Assembly (NCBI GenBank): GCA_025642065.1
Contig: JAODUP010000055.1
Location: 426,001 to 490,000 of the forward strand
Reading direction: 5' to 3'
DNA length: 64,000 nucleotides
DNA from: Paralvinella palmiformis
Taxonomy: Eukaryota > Annelida > Polychaeta > Terebellida > Alvinellidae
Shown here: piece by piece, positions 46,740 through 59,144 of the stretch
Layout: each line of letters starts with the position of its first letter
Numbering within the stretch: the first letter of the stretch is position 1
The notes under the pieces: model-generated
The model's input: the letters and a program-made list of their open reading frames with translations, nothing else
Database searches by the model: none
Told to the model about the DNA's origin: nothing
Position numbers and translations under genes: made by a program

Positions 46740-49700
46740 CATTTTCAGTTGTAGAATAGTAGTTAATATATTGACAGTCATTAAATACGTGAAATAGTTT
46801 TAATTGTGGCAATTTTCCGGTTATTGACTTACTACTAATCTCATTTCTGACTTGATCATTGAATTCTGCTTTAGATAGGCGCAAAATCAGACAATGCATT
46901 AATCAGTCTTGAACAGGATGTTTATGTCATGATTGAAAACTGCGTTATAACTAGAGAAACTAGTGTGTTTGTGTGTGGCGAGAATGACTTATTTTAAATA
47001 AGCACATTTCCTGAGAAATGGACAAACTCAGCGGTGGAGATAATATTAGATGTATAAACTATATTTGTAAAGGGACTTTCTCAGTGGGGTTTAGAAAAGA
47101 CCTGAGGTCTCCTGTCGGTGCACAAGAGACAGACAAACAAAGGGAGAGATTGAGAGTGAAGCCATCTGACCGAATTATTTGGCAGAAAGGCATGAGAAAT
47201 ATTCATAATTCTTGTTTCAGTGTTTAATATAACTATTCAGCGTTACTTCAGACTAAAAATAAATGTTAGCGTTTTGGCTCATAAAAAGTGTGAATGTTTG
47301 TTTAGTGGCCTCCCATGAGAGGCGTTCTTACGTGTGGAAGGAAAATGTAAACAGAGCCTTAATATCTTTAAACTAATAATTCTGGCGAAAAGTTACCAGG
47401 TTCTTTTAAACTGTCCTCGGTAAGGCTGTAATGAATGCCCGCCGAATATAGTAGACGCGCCAATTTTGGCCAATACACATCTGCCAACAGACAAACCTGA
47501 AGCAGATCAATCCTGTTTGGCTTGAACTATCCTTCTCTGTCATAGGTGTATTAGTAAAATCAGACTTAAACATAGATATAAATGATTTGTTCCAGTCTGG
47601 TGGAAGATTTCTTTATTTAGTTGATGGACGTCATTCTGTATGTATACTGGCGCTGGTCCAACACTGTCTGCCAACATTGGCTTCTACTCCAGCGGTTAAT
47701 GTTGTAGGTACTGTGGAGAACAGGTTCCTAGCCGGTGTGTGTAACTCTTTATAGTACAGTGGTGGTGCCAAGTGAGTGGTTTTATTTTCTCCAGGTGTGT
47801 TTTCAGTTGGATTATGGCTGCATGGAGTACAAAAGTATCCCTTCTGTAGAGTCTCTCCTGTTTCTATCAGCCATAACTGTGAATTGTTGCCCGTTATGAA
47901 TAAATGTTAGTATATGTGGGGGCTAGATTCAATTGATTTTTTATTATGTTAATTGTTTACGGCTACAGCGAGACTACAATGGCAGGTTGCCATCTGCGAT
48001 TATGTAAACAGTTGCTTTTCATCCGGAACACCATAGTGACGCATGTCTTTAATTGCACCAGTGAGAAATACGTTATGGTTCAATATATTGATTTGATAAA
48101 TATAAATCTTGTAATATGTAATTAGATGAACAGTGAAGCTATTCGTAATACTAGGTGTTTTACTTCAAATAAGTTGACCAGATGATCCTTAAGCTTGAAT
48201 TTCTATATTGGCTATAAGTATTTACAATAATCTCGGATTAATTACCTATTTCTTATCTGGTTTATTTAAACCACTGCGTCTTGAATTTTCAATGGGATTG
48301 CGTGACTCTGGATTTTATTCCTGTTTCATGTCACTAGATATTTATTTATTTTAAAGTCAAAACAGCCAAGGAATTTGGGTTTGGAATAAACATATCTGTC
48401 ACATATCTGTTACTAGTGTAAGAGCTCGATAATACGCATAAGGTCAGGTTAGAGGTCAGCTAGTCAAAAGGCTGGAATTCCAATCTGAACATTCCAGTTT
48501 GCTTATTCATTTGCCTTCTCTAAATGTATGTTTAATGGCATTGGTGCATTCTTACATACACTGGGAGTCCTTTATCAGACAGTAATAATGTCTTTAAAGA
48601 TAATTAAAATGTAAACATTTGCTTACTTTATCAGCTGTTTTGGGGTTTAGTTCATTGAAATCTATTTCAACAGTAAAATCTCCAGGTTTTATGCAGCCGA
48701 TGAATTTATTGTTATTTATATTTAATGACAATAAAATATGAGATGTCTGGACACACCCAGTGACTAGAGTAACAACAACAGATTATGGCATTATCGTGTA
48801 ATTATATTGAAATAACTGAATAGCTGATGTGATGTCTATTCCAGATGACTGGTCCTTCAAACATTTAGCAGTATATTTGTTAACTGAACTACGATGAATA
48901 TTTCCAAATAATTTATAGTGCATTCATTAAAGGAGCTTCATGGTTAGGAAAGAAATAATGTGCATAGTTAGTTAATTTAGTTTTTATCTAATGACATAAT
49001 TATGTCAAACTGTTATACCGTATACTAATTAAATTTAAAGATGACAGTATAGTAATGATTTCTTATAAATCAACATATTTGTTCCATGTACTACTAACTA
49101 CCTGCAGTTGTTACTAGTAAATAAGGGTCTCTCTAGCCTATTATGAATCATTATAATGGTCACTTGTGACTACATTTGAAATCCAAATTATCTTTTTCGT
49201 TTTGTCAATTGTGCATTACGTTAGCTTTTAATCGCCATTGATCCCTCTCTCGTTTTCTGCGCTGTTTTTTTAATAATAATTTAAAAAAATACCAAATAAA
49301 ATATGTTTCATAATTTGGGTAGGCTTATCTACATTGTTTTCATGCTTAATATGTCCAGATGTATTGTAGTTAGTTTTCATTTGAAGATGGTTGTTTCCCA
49401 TGTTTTCAGCATAATTTTCCCTAGTTGCAACATTACAGCAGTATTGTACTAGTCTTTGATAGTCCTCCTGTGACAAGACTTGGGTACATATTCATCGAAA
49501 TTGAAATGGGTATCAGTCGTTAGTAAAAATGAGCTGTACTTCAAAATGTATTTTCTGTAAATACATCTTCCTACAAGCAATAGTAAATTGCTTACTAATC
49601 ACTCTTCATAGGTGGAATGCTTCTTTTGAACCGAACTGTTTTTGTTTGCTTACGGATATTTGGAAACCATTAATGGTTGTCTACATGCAGATTTTAGGAT

Positions 49701-50090
49701 GTTATCCGAGTGGGTAATAACAAAATGCGCTAGGAAGTAAGCGTGTGTTGATGGAAGTAGTGAACAGTCGAATATCACATTTCATGATTCACTTGATCAG
49801 AACCTGGCCCAAACTAAACATCAGTCATTGTCATGACTGTACGCAAAATTTCAAAACGTCAAAATTAGTTAACATTTTATGGCAAAGAGCCAAGACTTGG
49901 TGCGGTAATATTTTTTCAGTAGACAATGAATACAATCACTGCACTTTAGTCTCTAACTGGCGTTCTAATAATGGCACTGATTAATAACTGGAAAAGTCCA
50001 GCTGGGTGCAATGTCACCCTTCTGACGAGCTGTTTAGAATGTGCTCTTGATACTCTAAAAACAATGTAAAGATTAGAAATTAACAAGTCG
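46740..50090. other. Non-coding stretch, nothing recognised
   Basis: AT-rich, probable intron or intergenic DNA; frames such as 49529-49717 and 49745-49984 have no recognised domain. Confidence 0.4.
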
Positions 50091-50099
50091 GCGAGTAAC

Positions 50100-51350
50100 C
50101 GTTGATTTGTCTACTAGATGTCGACACTGTTCCATTTCGGCGCCAAACGTTGACAAATATTCATATTTTGCCCGTGACTAGCGCGGCGAAGAAATGTGTG
50201 CTGGCAGCGTGCCAACTAAGTTTCGAACGCTCATTATCATAATTGTTGCAGGTATGCTCACGATCAAAGCTAGAAAAAAGTAGATCCGGCGGCTGATTTG
50301 TATTGGCTTGGGGTAGACCAACCGGGAGACGAGTGTGGGTGGGGGGAGTTTATTGGCCTGCCGAGGGGTGGTGTGTATTGTGTTGTGCGTGGGGGTGTCC
50401 CGCCTGGTTAGCGTGTGTAAAGAAAACTCGGTGAGGCCGACTGTGTAGTGTATCCATCAGAATGAGAGAGGGCAATGTGTGGGAGTTTGTGCGTGTGTGT
50501 TGGTAAACGTATGTACGCGTCTGTGCGCCTAGTGGGCCGGGTGGTTTTGAAGCTTGGCCCATTGCCAAAACACGAAGATAAGAGACCAACGCTGATAAAG
50601 GTTTACAGCTGCTACAGCTGTGTACAACCGGGGGGGGGGTTCTGGTAGTGTTGAGGAAGCCTATGATGGGGGTGGATTGGACGAAGTCAGACGATATACT
50701 CAGTGTACTGTACGTAGGTGCCTGGGTGTAAAATGAGTTAAATACAACCGAATGTGAGCGGAATAGTCGAATACACCCGTCTACGGGGTGGTTATGAAGT
50801 TGAGATGGGCATTAATATTGTTGGCTCGTAGTCTCGCCGCTATCACGTGATGGACGCGGTCTTAGCTTCTGTGACCTAAATATGTGGGGAGTTAGTGATC
50901 GGGGCAGTCAGCTGTTCACACGTCACAGTTTTGCTACTAAGCGGAGACTGGCAATGGCCCATCAAGTAATTGTTATAGGGCCGTGCGAATTGTTGGCAGG
51001 CTGCCCACATATGGCGGGGATTTGCGGGATTAGTTCAACGAAGAACAGTACAATTTGAGACACGCAATGTTAACTAGTGACTGTCAGCACATATTGCCTA
51101 ATATGCTATACAAGTGAACTAAAGGATTTGTTAAAATACGTCTTATTTGGAGCGACAATCCCAGTCTTGAGCCAAAACGTTATAACGCCCCCCCCCCCAT
51201 ATCAGACTGGCGTGACCTCCTCCTGAGAATCAGCTGACTCGTGTTATGTCTCAGCTGATGTCTGTTGGCAGAGAGCCAAGTATACATTTCGTAGTCGGTC
51301 GCTTCTGGTGGAATATTCACCTGCCGCTAGGAGCTCTCAGACCGTTAAGT
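50100..51350. promoter_or_regulatory. GC- and CpG-enriched island-like region
   Basis: Over about 1.2 kb the base composition rises clearly above the surroundings, with CpG words such as TAGCGCGGCGAAG near 50180, GTCTCGCCGC near 50834 and several G- or C-runs (50634, 51187). It could be an alternative promoter or enhancer of a gene spanning this part of the window. I see no start codon with a convincing frame. Confidence 0.35.
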
Positions 51351-51359
51351 TACCGCAAT

Positions 51360-52454
51360 GAGGAATGATGCCGAGTTGGAATGCTTCGTCGAGTTAATTA
51401 ATTGAACCGCAAACAATAATCCCTCTACAACAGCCCGTTAATCAAACACCAGACTCACTCTTTCGTTTTAGTTAATATTTTGATACTATGTAATTCATTC
51501 TGGTGAAGGGTTTACCTTTAACATCAACTTTACGACGTTGTGATCGTAATGCAGAAATAAATAGTTATATTTGGTGATCTTCATAAAATAAATAATTATT
51601 GGAACGGGTATTCTAGGTGTAGTTATTACTTGTGCACAGCAGAGTGTTATAGATTGTTCATTTGGTGGATGATAAATGTGCTTAATGGGCGACAGGAGTT
51701 CCAGGAGTGTGTTTATATTTTGACTGTTGTTTGTGAACTGTATCAGTGGCCTACGTTTTGCCATTTGATGTTTAGATATTGTTGAGTGTTGTTGTGAAAA
51801 CAAATATTCATATATCAATTTATGTTTGTATGAAACACGCTCTATGTAGCTATTGCCATATATCTCTCGATATCACACAGTGAAAATTGTTACATTATGT
51901 TTTGATGTGTACATAACGCAGCTTGCTGTGGTTATCCGCGCTAAGCTTTTTGTTACTAGAAATCGGATAGTACTATATAGGTCACGTTGGTCAGTACATA
52001 GATGTGTGTGTGTGTGTGTGTGTTATGGATAAGTTATCTTACCAAATTTGGTGTTGTAGTTTACAGTTATTAGTGGAAACCCCAATCTTCTTAATGGTAG
52101 AAAATAATAGTCCATTATCATGTCAGCTTTATGTAAACACACACACACACACACACACTTTTGTCATGAAGATGTTTTTTAAATTTAAAAGGTTGAACCA
52201 AGCTGGTGTCATTTGTGTAAATCTGTAAATCCAATCCGTAGTGATAATCTTCCCTTTTTGCTTGAAATGCTTGAAGGCTTTATAGCAATACACAATTCTA
52301 TGAAGTGACCCAATTCTCACGAATGCTTACTGTGAACCTAATTTAGTGTGCCTGTGAGAAAGCTCTCTCTCTCTGTGTATGTGGTTAAGTGTCTGGTTAA
52401 TAGGTCTCATTAGATGATCATTAATAAATTGCGGTGTTATGTCATTATGTCCAC

Positions 52455-52505
<51 letters not shown>

Positions 52506-52542
52506 ACACAGTAAGTCGATGATAATTATATATAATATAATG

Positions 52543-52575
<33 letters not shown>

Positions 52576-54710
52576 GAACATTTTGAATATGTTGTTCAGG
52601 TATATAACTGTAATTGGAATGTTACGTTTTAATGAACCTGACTCAATTACTGGCTTATTCACTCAAACACTTCCCCACTGTGACATTATAGCACTCTGCT
52701 AGTACAGTGGTTAGAACTCAGAGTTTGAATCTGACTGGTATTTGTTGGATAATTATCTGTTTCTCCTATGTCCCCTGTGTGACTACTGTAGTTGTGGTAT
52801 TCACTAGGGCTCTGTTGAGTTCTGTTAAAGTAGTTGTAGTAATAATTTTTTGTGAATATTTGCATATGCTTATCTTGTTGTATGGCATAATAATGGTCAT
52901 CCAGGTACCAACGTAATCATGTCAGTTTTATCACCACATGCAACTTTGAAACTAATAAGCATTCATCCAGAAAAGAACTTAACTATATATGATTATAGGT
53001 TGATTATATCAAAGTTTACTATATCATGGTTCAATATTCACACCTGTATTGTTTCAGTGAAGGTTGTTCTGGTGGCATTATTTGGGTATATATCGTTTTA
53101 TGTGTGATATTTGTATACCATTGTACATTATTTGGGGACAATTTTAAACAATTACTGTTGTTCTAATCAAGGGAGTATAGCTCCTGTGGTTAATAATAAT
53201 AATGGCAAAGATGACATGGTCATTTATATAGGTATTGCTTTCTATAGATGAAGTGGGTACTTCACACTGGACAATAAATGATGATTCAGTTCTTGGCATA
53301 AAAGGACCCTACTGAAATCTTGGGCCTAATTTGAAAAGGCAGATTCAGAACAGCTGATTTTCGTAATAATGCATTTGTGTATAATATTCAAGCATAACAA
53401 AGAGATAGGGATCAATGTCAATATAGAACCGGGATTGACTCTCATATTAGCTATTATACCCGATCAGAAAGGTGTGAATTAGGGTAGGTATGATTTATCC
53501 AGTATCTCAATAGTATATTTTCCGGGATAATGATGAATCAATCATTGTACATTTAGTTAGACCAGGGTTTAGCATGCAGTTACCAGTCAACCATATGCAT
53601 ATAGAAGTTTTACTTCAAGGCAGTTTGCCACCATGCACAGGCAGGTATACATACATGTGTGTGCATGCACGCCCCCCCCCCCCCCACAGAGAGAGAGACG
53701 CTTTATCTACAGGTGCACACATGGGTACACATACTAACAATTAAAGTTGCTTTTTCATTTACATCAATAGAGAACATTTATTATAGCCGTTTTTAAATCT
53801 AGAACCTTGGTTACAGAATCTAGATTATTGCATATAACAGAATATGTTTGTGTACATATACTGGGATGTTCCTCTCACATTGTTCAGTAACTATTTGACG
53901 TGGTGGGATTCCCTTTGTCATGTGTTGTGTAAGCAGCTTAATTGGGTCAGGGGAGGTTAAGGGTAGGTCATATATTCATAGTTGCCTGGTGGACTTGCAC
54001 CTAAGGCTACAGTTTTACTTTAAAGCATGCCATTATTAGTTTCATCCTTACAAGATTGTCTTGTATGTACATAAATTAGCTTTTATATATTTTGATATTG
54101 ACATTATTTATATAGCTGCATTTACCTGCAACGCAGATATATTAAATTACTGATAATAACACACCTTTTGGTGCATATGAAGGAATTAGACAAAACTTGG
54201 ATGGGTGTGTAGCTAGCTATATGAAAGAGGTTTAGCTAGGTAGATTTATACAGAAGACAGCTGTTACTTGGAAACACAAAGCACTTGTTTTGTAGTTGCT
54301 CAGATGGATTTGAAATAAATACAAATGCAATTCATCAGGTGATAGCATATTGTAATTCTGTTAGTTTTGGTTAGCAGACATCTGTATTTGCTATATGTAA
54401 ATATATATTATTTGTATTTGGTGGTGATGGTGGTGGTTGCAGTGATGTGTGTCTGTGTGTGAATGAGAATTAAATGGCCACTGATTTGTTATTCATGTGT
54501 ATAACTGTATTGACCAAAAAATGCAATGTATGATAACAGTGGTATGATAATTGAACGATACACAGGCAAGGAAATGCGTTGTTTGACATGAATGGGCAGC
54601 CAGTGATGGCAGGAGTGGTTAAGGTAATGGCGGCAGTCTATTTCTTGAGAGTTAATGAACGACCACCCATGTTTGATTATGCATAATAATGACTACGGTC
54701 ATAATATATA
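51360..54710. other. Non-coding stretch with microsatellites
   Basis: No exon recognised. A degenerate tRNA-like word pair lies at about 52690-52740, and a C-run at about 53672. Confidence 0.4.
52456..52575. repeat. (TA)n microsatellites
   Basis: TA tracts at about 52456-52503 and 52550-52575. A (GT)n tract at about 52002-52022 and a matching (CA)n tract at about 52136-52160 precede them and could pair as an inverted repeat. Confidence 0.85.
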
Positions 54711-54713
54711 TCT

Positions 54714-54846
54714 TACAGTAAGATTGTGAAATCAGTGATTTCATGAAATCTCTAGGAATATCGTGAAATCAGTCTATTTTTTATAGTGATTTCACGAATT
54801 TCCTAGGGATTTCGCGAAATCGCTGGTTTCACAATCTTACTGTAAC
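54714..54846. mobile_element. Hairpin MITE-like palindrome (133 bp)
   Basis: The left half runs TTACAGTAAGATTGTGAAAT and the right half ends GTTTCACAATCTTACTGTAA, and the two halves are complementary over nearly their full length, about 60 bp per arm with a short centre. Each arm carries nested GATTTCxxGAAATC palindromes (TGAAATC/GATTTCA words). This is the layout of a miniature inverted-repeat transposable element. A TA-rich flank prevents calling the target-site duplication. Confidence 0.8.
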
Positions 54847-54993
54847 ATATATACTATTCCGTTGAGCTATACTGTCAGAGATTTACTTTTGAGATTGGCA
54901 ATAATAATTGTTTTCAGACGTGTATTTCTTACACAGTTACAGTTATATAAAAATGACTGTCTCACTGAAAGTTGTTTACATTTATAATTGATA

Positions 54994-54995
<2 letters not shown>

Positions 54996-55034
<39 letters not shown>
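54996..55034. repeat. (TA)n microsatellite
   Basis: Pure TA tract. Confidence 0.9.
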
Positions 55035-55038
<4 letters not shown>

Positions 55039-55523
55039 GTAGTCGTCAACTTTTATTAGTTTTAAAGGAATAACGTATTCAGTGATTTAGCTGACGGTGG
55101 GTCATTATATCTGACTATGAATGTCATACACCAGTTTAACTAACTGTGACTGTTAGGTGTACTAGCTTTCTACAATAACTGCCATAGAATAATAATCGGA
55201 TTATGCTATAGAAATGTATATTGTTCAGATTAGCGTTAATATTCTACCTCCCTTCATTTTCTCTGAATGCTGTATTTATTAATGTAGCTGTAGCATTCGC
55301 ATCATTGTTGCTTGTTGTTCAACGGTGGTTCACTTTTATCCGCTTCACGGAGTTCACATTCACTGACCTCCTCCATCAAAGTTAAATGTTACAGCCATTA
55401 GCTAACCAGCCACAGGATATAAAATAATGGAAAACTCATCGTACCGGATGTAGCAGACAGGGATGCGTGATGCCATTTGACTTTTTAAACTGGCCACTGT
55501 GATGACATCTCTTAACTGTTTGG

Positions 55524-55706
55524 GGGCGCCTTCGTGGTCCAGCGGTAGCGTGTTGGACCACAGATCACAACCACACATGTTCGAATCTCGGTGTGGCCAT
55601 ATCTGAAGGTTGTTTCATCTTTGACTTGGCTTCATTAACTTTGAAGATCGCCCATTTAGCTTACCATGGGCACGAAAGTGGCCGCAAAACAGCAATCATC
55701 ATCATA
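55524..55706 (+). mobile_element. tRNA-derived SINE (family A)
   Basis: Nearly full plus-strand copy: GGGGCGCCTTCGTGG start, A-box-like GTCCAGCGGTAGCGTGTTGG, B-box-like ATGTTCGAATCTCGG, body GTTTCATCTTTGACTTGGC, 3' end GGCCGCAAAACAGCAATC and an (ATC)n tail. Confidence 0.85.
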
Positions 55707-55719
55707 TTTGTACATCAGG

Positions 55720-56360
55720 CTTGTAGTGGAAAAGTTAAACCAGGATAACATTGTAACATTCTTGTAATGTGATTGTTACTTGGTTTTCTTGCAATCTTAT
55801 TAGTGTTGTCCCAATTTGAGAACAACAAATCTGGTTTTATCTGCCTGAAACTAATACAATTGATACACAGGCTTTTTAGATATTTGTAATAATGATTTTA
55901 GTCTGAATTATATTGTTATAATATAACTATCACTCTTTGGCAGAATAAATAATGATTGTCGGTTCCACTTGTCTAAGTTGTTATGATCGTAGCTGAGTAC
56001 ACTACATTTTACTGATGTAACTGTTCAGTAATACTGAATTAAGTCTCATAATTCTGAAGCAGTGACAGATTTTAATGCAACACTTTCATCTGAAGTAGAT
56101 GTCCTACAGTCTCAACAGGTAATTAATGCATTGGTTGCACTTGATTTTTCTAGCCTTGTGTGATCCTCTTATTTACCTCAGAAGACTTGATACGGGTTAA
56201 ATGAACAGCTTTTTTTCCAGATAGCTCTATTTTACTATTTGAAGTATTTATTTATTTTAGTGAGTGCTCTTTTTCAGAGTGATAGTAGCTGTAAGCAAGC
56301 TCTATAGGAGTATAAGCTATCATGTGTAAGCGGCTTAACATTATTTACATGGCTTTTTTT
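55720..56360. other. Non-coding stretch, nothing recognised
   Basis: AT-rich; no supported feature. Confidence 0.4.
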
Positions 56361-56369
56361 AGGTAATGG

Positions 56370-56525
56370 GGATGCTCTGAGAGCACACTGGTTAGAACAT
56401 TGCGTTGCAAGCCTCTAGATTGTGTATTCAAATCCAACTTCTACATGCGTTTGAGATTTTCCTGAGAAGCCGTCCCTCAGCCATATGATCCATATAGGCT
56501 GAAGAAACTACACTCACTCATTCGT
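56370..56525 (+). mobile_element. Degenerate tRNA-like SINE
   Basis: A-box-like GAGAGCACACTGGTTAGAAC and B-box-like TGTATTCAAATCCAAC at tRNA-like spacing, followed by a CACTCACTCATTCGTTCAC segment. Not related to family A in the body. Confidence 0.4.
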
Positions 56526-57122
56526 TCACTTCCTCATATAATGCTAAACTGGTTTACTTTCGAATGATACTTTTCTACAACAGGCTGGACATTTTTGAAA
56601 GCTAGAAAGGTTGCCCAAATATCTACAGTGGTTTTCTAGAAAACTGTTATCCAAATGTTTGAAGCAAGCGGGCAAAAAAAAGAAATATTGATTTAAGATC
56701 CTCTGTTGGTTATCATTTGTTTGGTAAAAGTAGTTATCTTGCTACGGTTTCATGGTGAAGGTTCTTATGTACTTTAATTCGGGAAGTCAAATCAGCCGGA
56801 TAGTAAGATAGAGCCAGTATCAGCGTATTGTGATATAATACAATGATTCAGACATGTTCAAATTACTTTACAAAAGATAGATCATTTCCTGGACGCACTA
56901 GGATTGTTCCTGGATCAGTTTTGTCTAAGCCAGTGGGCAGCCATTATACTGTTCAGGTTATTGATTTCATCACAATAAGAGATGACTTCATGGAGTATAT
57001 ACCATTGCTGTCCAGTTGGTTATCTGATATAGAGACGTTCTCCTACTTCATAAGCGTATAACACGTTTGTTGTATTATGTCTGGATGCAATAATTACAAT
57101 AAATAAAACAGCTGTCAAAACC

Positions 57123-59131
57123 GAATCCGGGACATTTAGCCAACGGACATTTAGCCAATATTTGCAGGGGAGACATTTAGCCAACATTCAAAATTTTTGA
57201 TTATGTTTATGTGAGTTTTCATAAATATAGTTGTTTCAATAAACACAAAACATTGTATGTAATTGTATTTTTGTAATTCATTGTACAAATGTAACAAACA
57301 CAAAGTGATGTCTCATATTCTAGAACTTGCAAACACAGATGTTACATATAGTCTACAGCTGTTATATTCAATCATCATAGTGTATGTAATTGAATTTTAT
57401 TCAATTCATTGTACGAATGTAATGATCACAAACAAATGTCTTATACTCTAAAATCCGAAAACACAAACATTGCATATAATACATTCTTTATTTCTGACAT
57501 GTTGTCTATAGGTGTACATTGTCAGTATTCCTATTATTAAGTCTACTTCGTATGCTTTTAATATATTTGTTTGTGTTATCTATATTCTTTCCATATAAGT
57601 ATAAATATAGTTGAATAAAATATTGAGTCATTTAAGAACAGAAGAAAAAAAACATAGCGAGCCATAATAATCTCATTTAAATTTATTGCTCAAATAATGA
57701 CACAAGTATTTCTTTATAGTGTTTGTAATTAACAAATATGAAAATGCTCAATGACTTCAATGCCATTCCATGTCTTGCGTACGGTTATTGAATTTTGGTT
57801 TAAATACGGACGTATATCTGTATGATTTAAAAATGTGTGACACAGACTACCAGTATGTCACAAACTCAATAATCATATTCTCATTTATCCCACATATTAT
57901 CTATCATGCAACAAACCTTGTGGATCAACAAATTCTGACTGTACATAAAACATAATCACTGTAAAGGAAGCCAGATCTAGTTATCTGGGGCCCTTTTATC
58001 CTACTAGCCTATAGAAGTCACTGGTTCCAGGTGAAAGAAGTTAAGTATCATTGGGGATGATCTGGTCAACTTGAAGGTACACCAAACAGAAGCACTGTAA
58101 ACAAAGCCAGATCTATTTGCACTAGGTGACCCATTTATTTGATAGTGTCTTTCACATACATGCATTTTTATTAGCACACTACTCAATATTTGGAGTATGG
58201 ACAGTTGCTCTGAACTTTAATGCTCTAATAATTGGTAATATTCATCCCAATAATTATATAGGTAATATGATTCTAATAAATATATTTATTAATTAAAAAT
58301 CATATAATTTAAAAAAAAATCCTCATTAACAATTCACTGGTGAGTAAGTGTCCACTTTTTCATTTTGTTTGGTGAGCAACTGTCCGGGTGAGCAACTGTC
58401 CTACATCCTAATATTTGACACATGAATATCTACATGAATAGTAAGAATATAACAAAATAATGACATTTATTGTTCTTCTGCACACAAAGTGAATATTGTC
58501 TATCTGAACAGTTAAATAGTCTAATTCAACACTGCCTCTGAGAATCCTGTAGCAATCTTAAACGTTTTACTGTTGCATAGAAGATTGTGAACTTTAGTGT
58601 GAATATTTCCAAGTTTGAAAATATTCGCTCACTTGATGCTGATGAAACTGAATCCATTGAACATTTTGTGTAGTGGACTGTTATTAGTTTGCTGATGATC
58701 ACACTTTGCACTTTGCATATTTCTTATTTTCAACGGCAACATGTAAAAAATGTTCCCAAGCGGAATTCTCTGGCCTTCCACCTTTATACAGTACTAAAGG
58801 CTGGATATAAAATAATAATCACAGTATTAGTTCAATAATTTAAGCCAACATGCAGGCATGTATTAATTTGATATAACACTATGATCACGAGAAAGTGTAA
58901 CACTGCTTCAAATTAAATTCAGACTGGCTTTCTATACTGAGACAAAATGAAGTCACATTTTAAAACTGTGATAACATCCACAAAGAGAACATAATATTAA
59001 CAGAGCATACATAAACTCAAAAATATAACAATATACATGTGGATGTAGGATAAAATTTTGAATGTTGGCTAAATGCCCCCCCCCCCCTGCAAATATTGGC
59101 TAAATGTCCGTTGTCTAAATGTCCGGATACC
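57123..59131. mobile_element. Non-autonomous TIR DNA transposon (2.0 kb) with 9-bp TSD
   Basis: The ends are inverted copies of about 80 bp. The left reads GAATCCGGGACATTTAGCC, then two more GACATTTAGCCAA words and AACATTCAAAATTTT; the right end (about 59050-59131) is its reverse complement with a few changes and a C13 run. GTCAAAACC lies directly outside both ends (57114-57122 and 59132-59140). A 9-bp duplication with long TIRs suits Mutator-like elements; an 8-bp reading would suit hAT. The interior is AT-rich with no intact transposase. It holds a roughly 127-bp tandem duplication (from about 57254 and 57381) and a thrice-repeated GGTGAG(C/T)AA-TGTCC word near 58340-58400. A minus-strand SSASSERIFS peptide at about 58640 is faintly hAT-like. 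Confidence 0.85.
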
Positions 59132-59144
59132 GTCAAAACCAGCA

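Noticed and set aside
52414..52662. Frames of YIYIYI residues on both strands (also 10460-10642, 35079-35336, 39912-40115, 54867-55049)
   Set aside because: Translations of TA microsatellites.
58526..58711. Minus frame with SSASSERIFS as a hAT transposase inside the 57-59 kb element
   Set aside because: Only about ten residues resemble the dimerisation motif, with nothing matching around them; too weak to assign the element to hAT.
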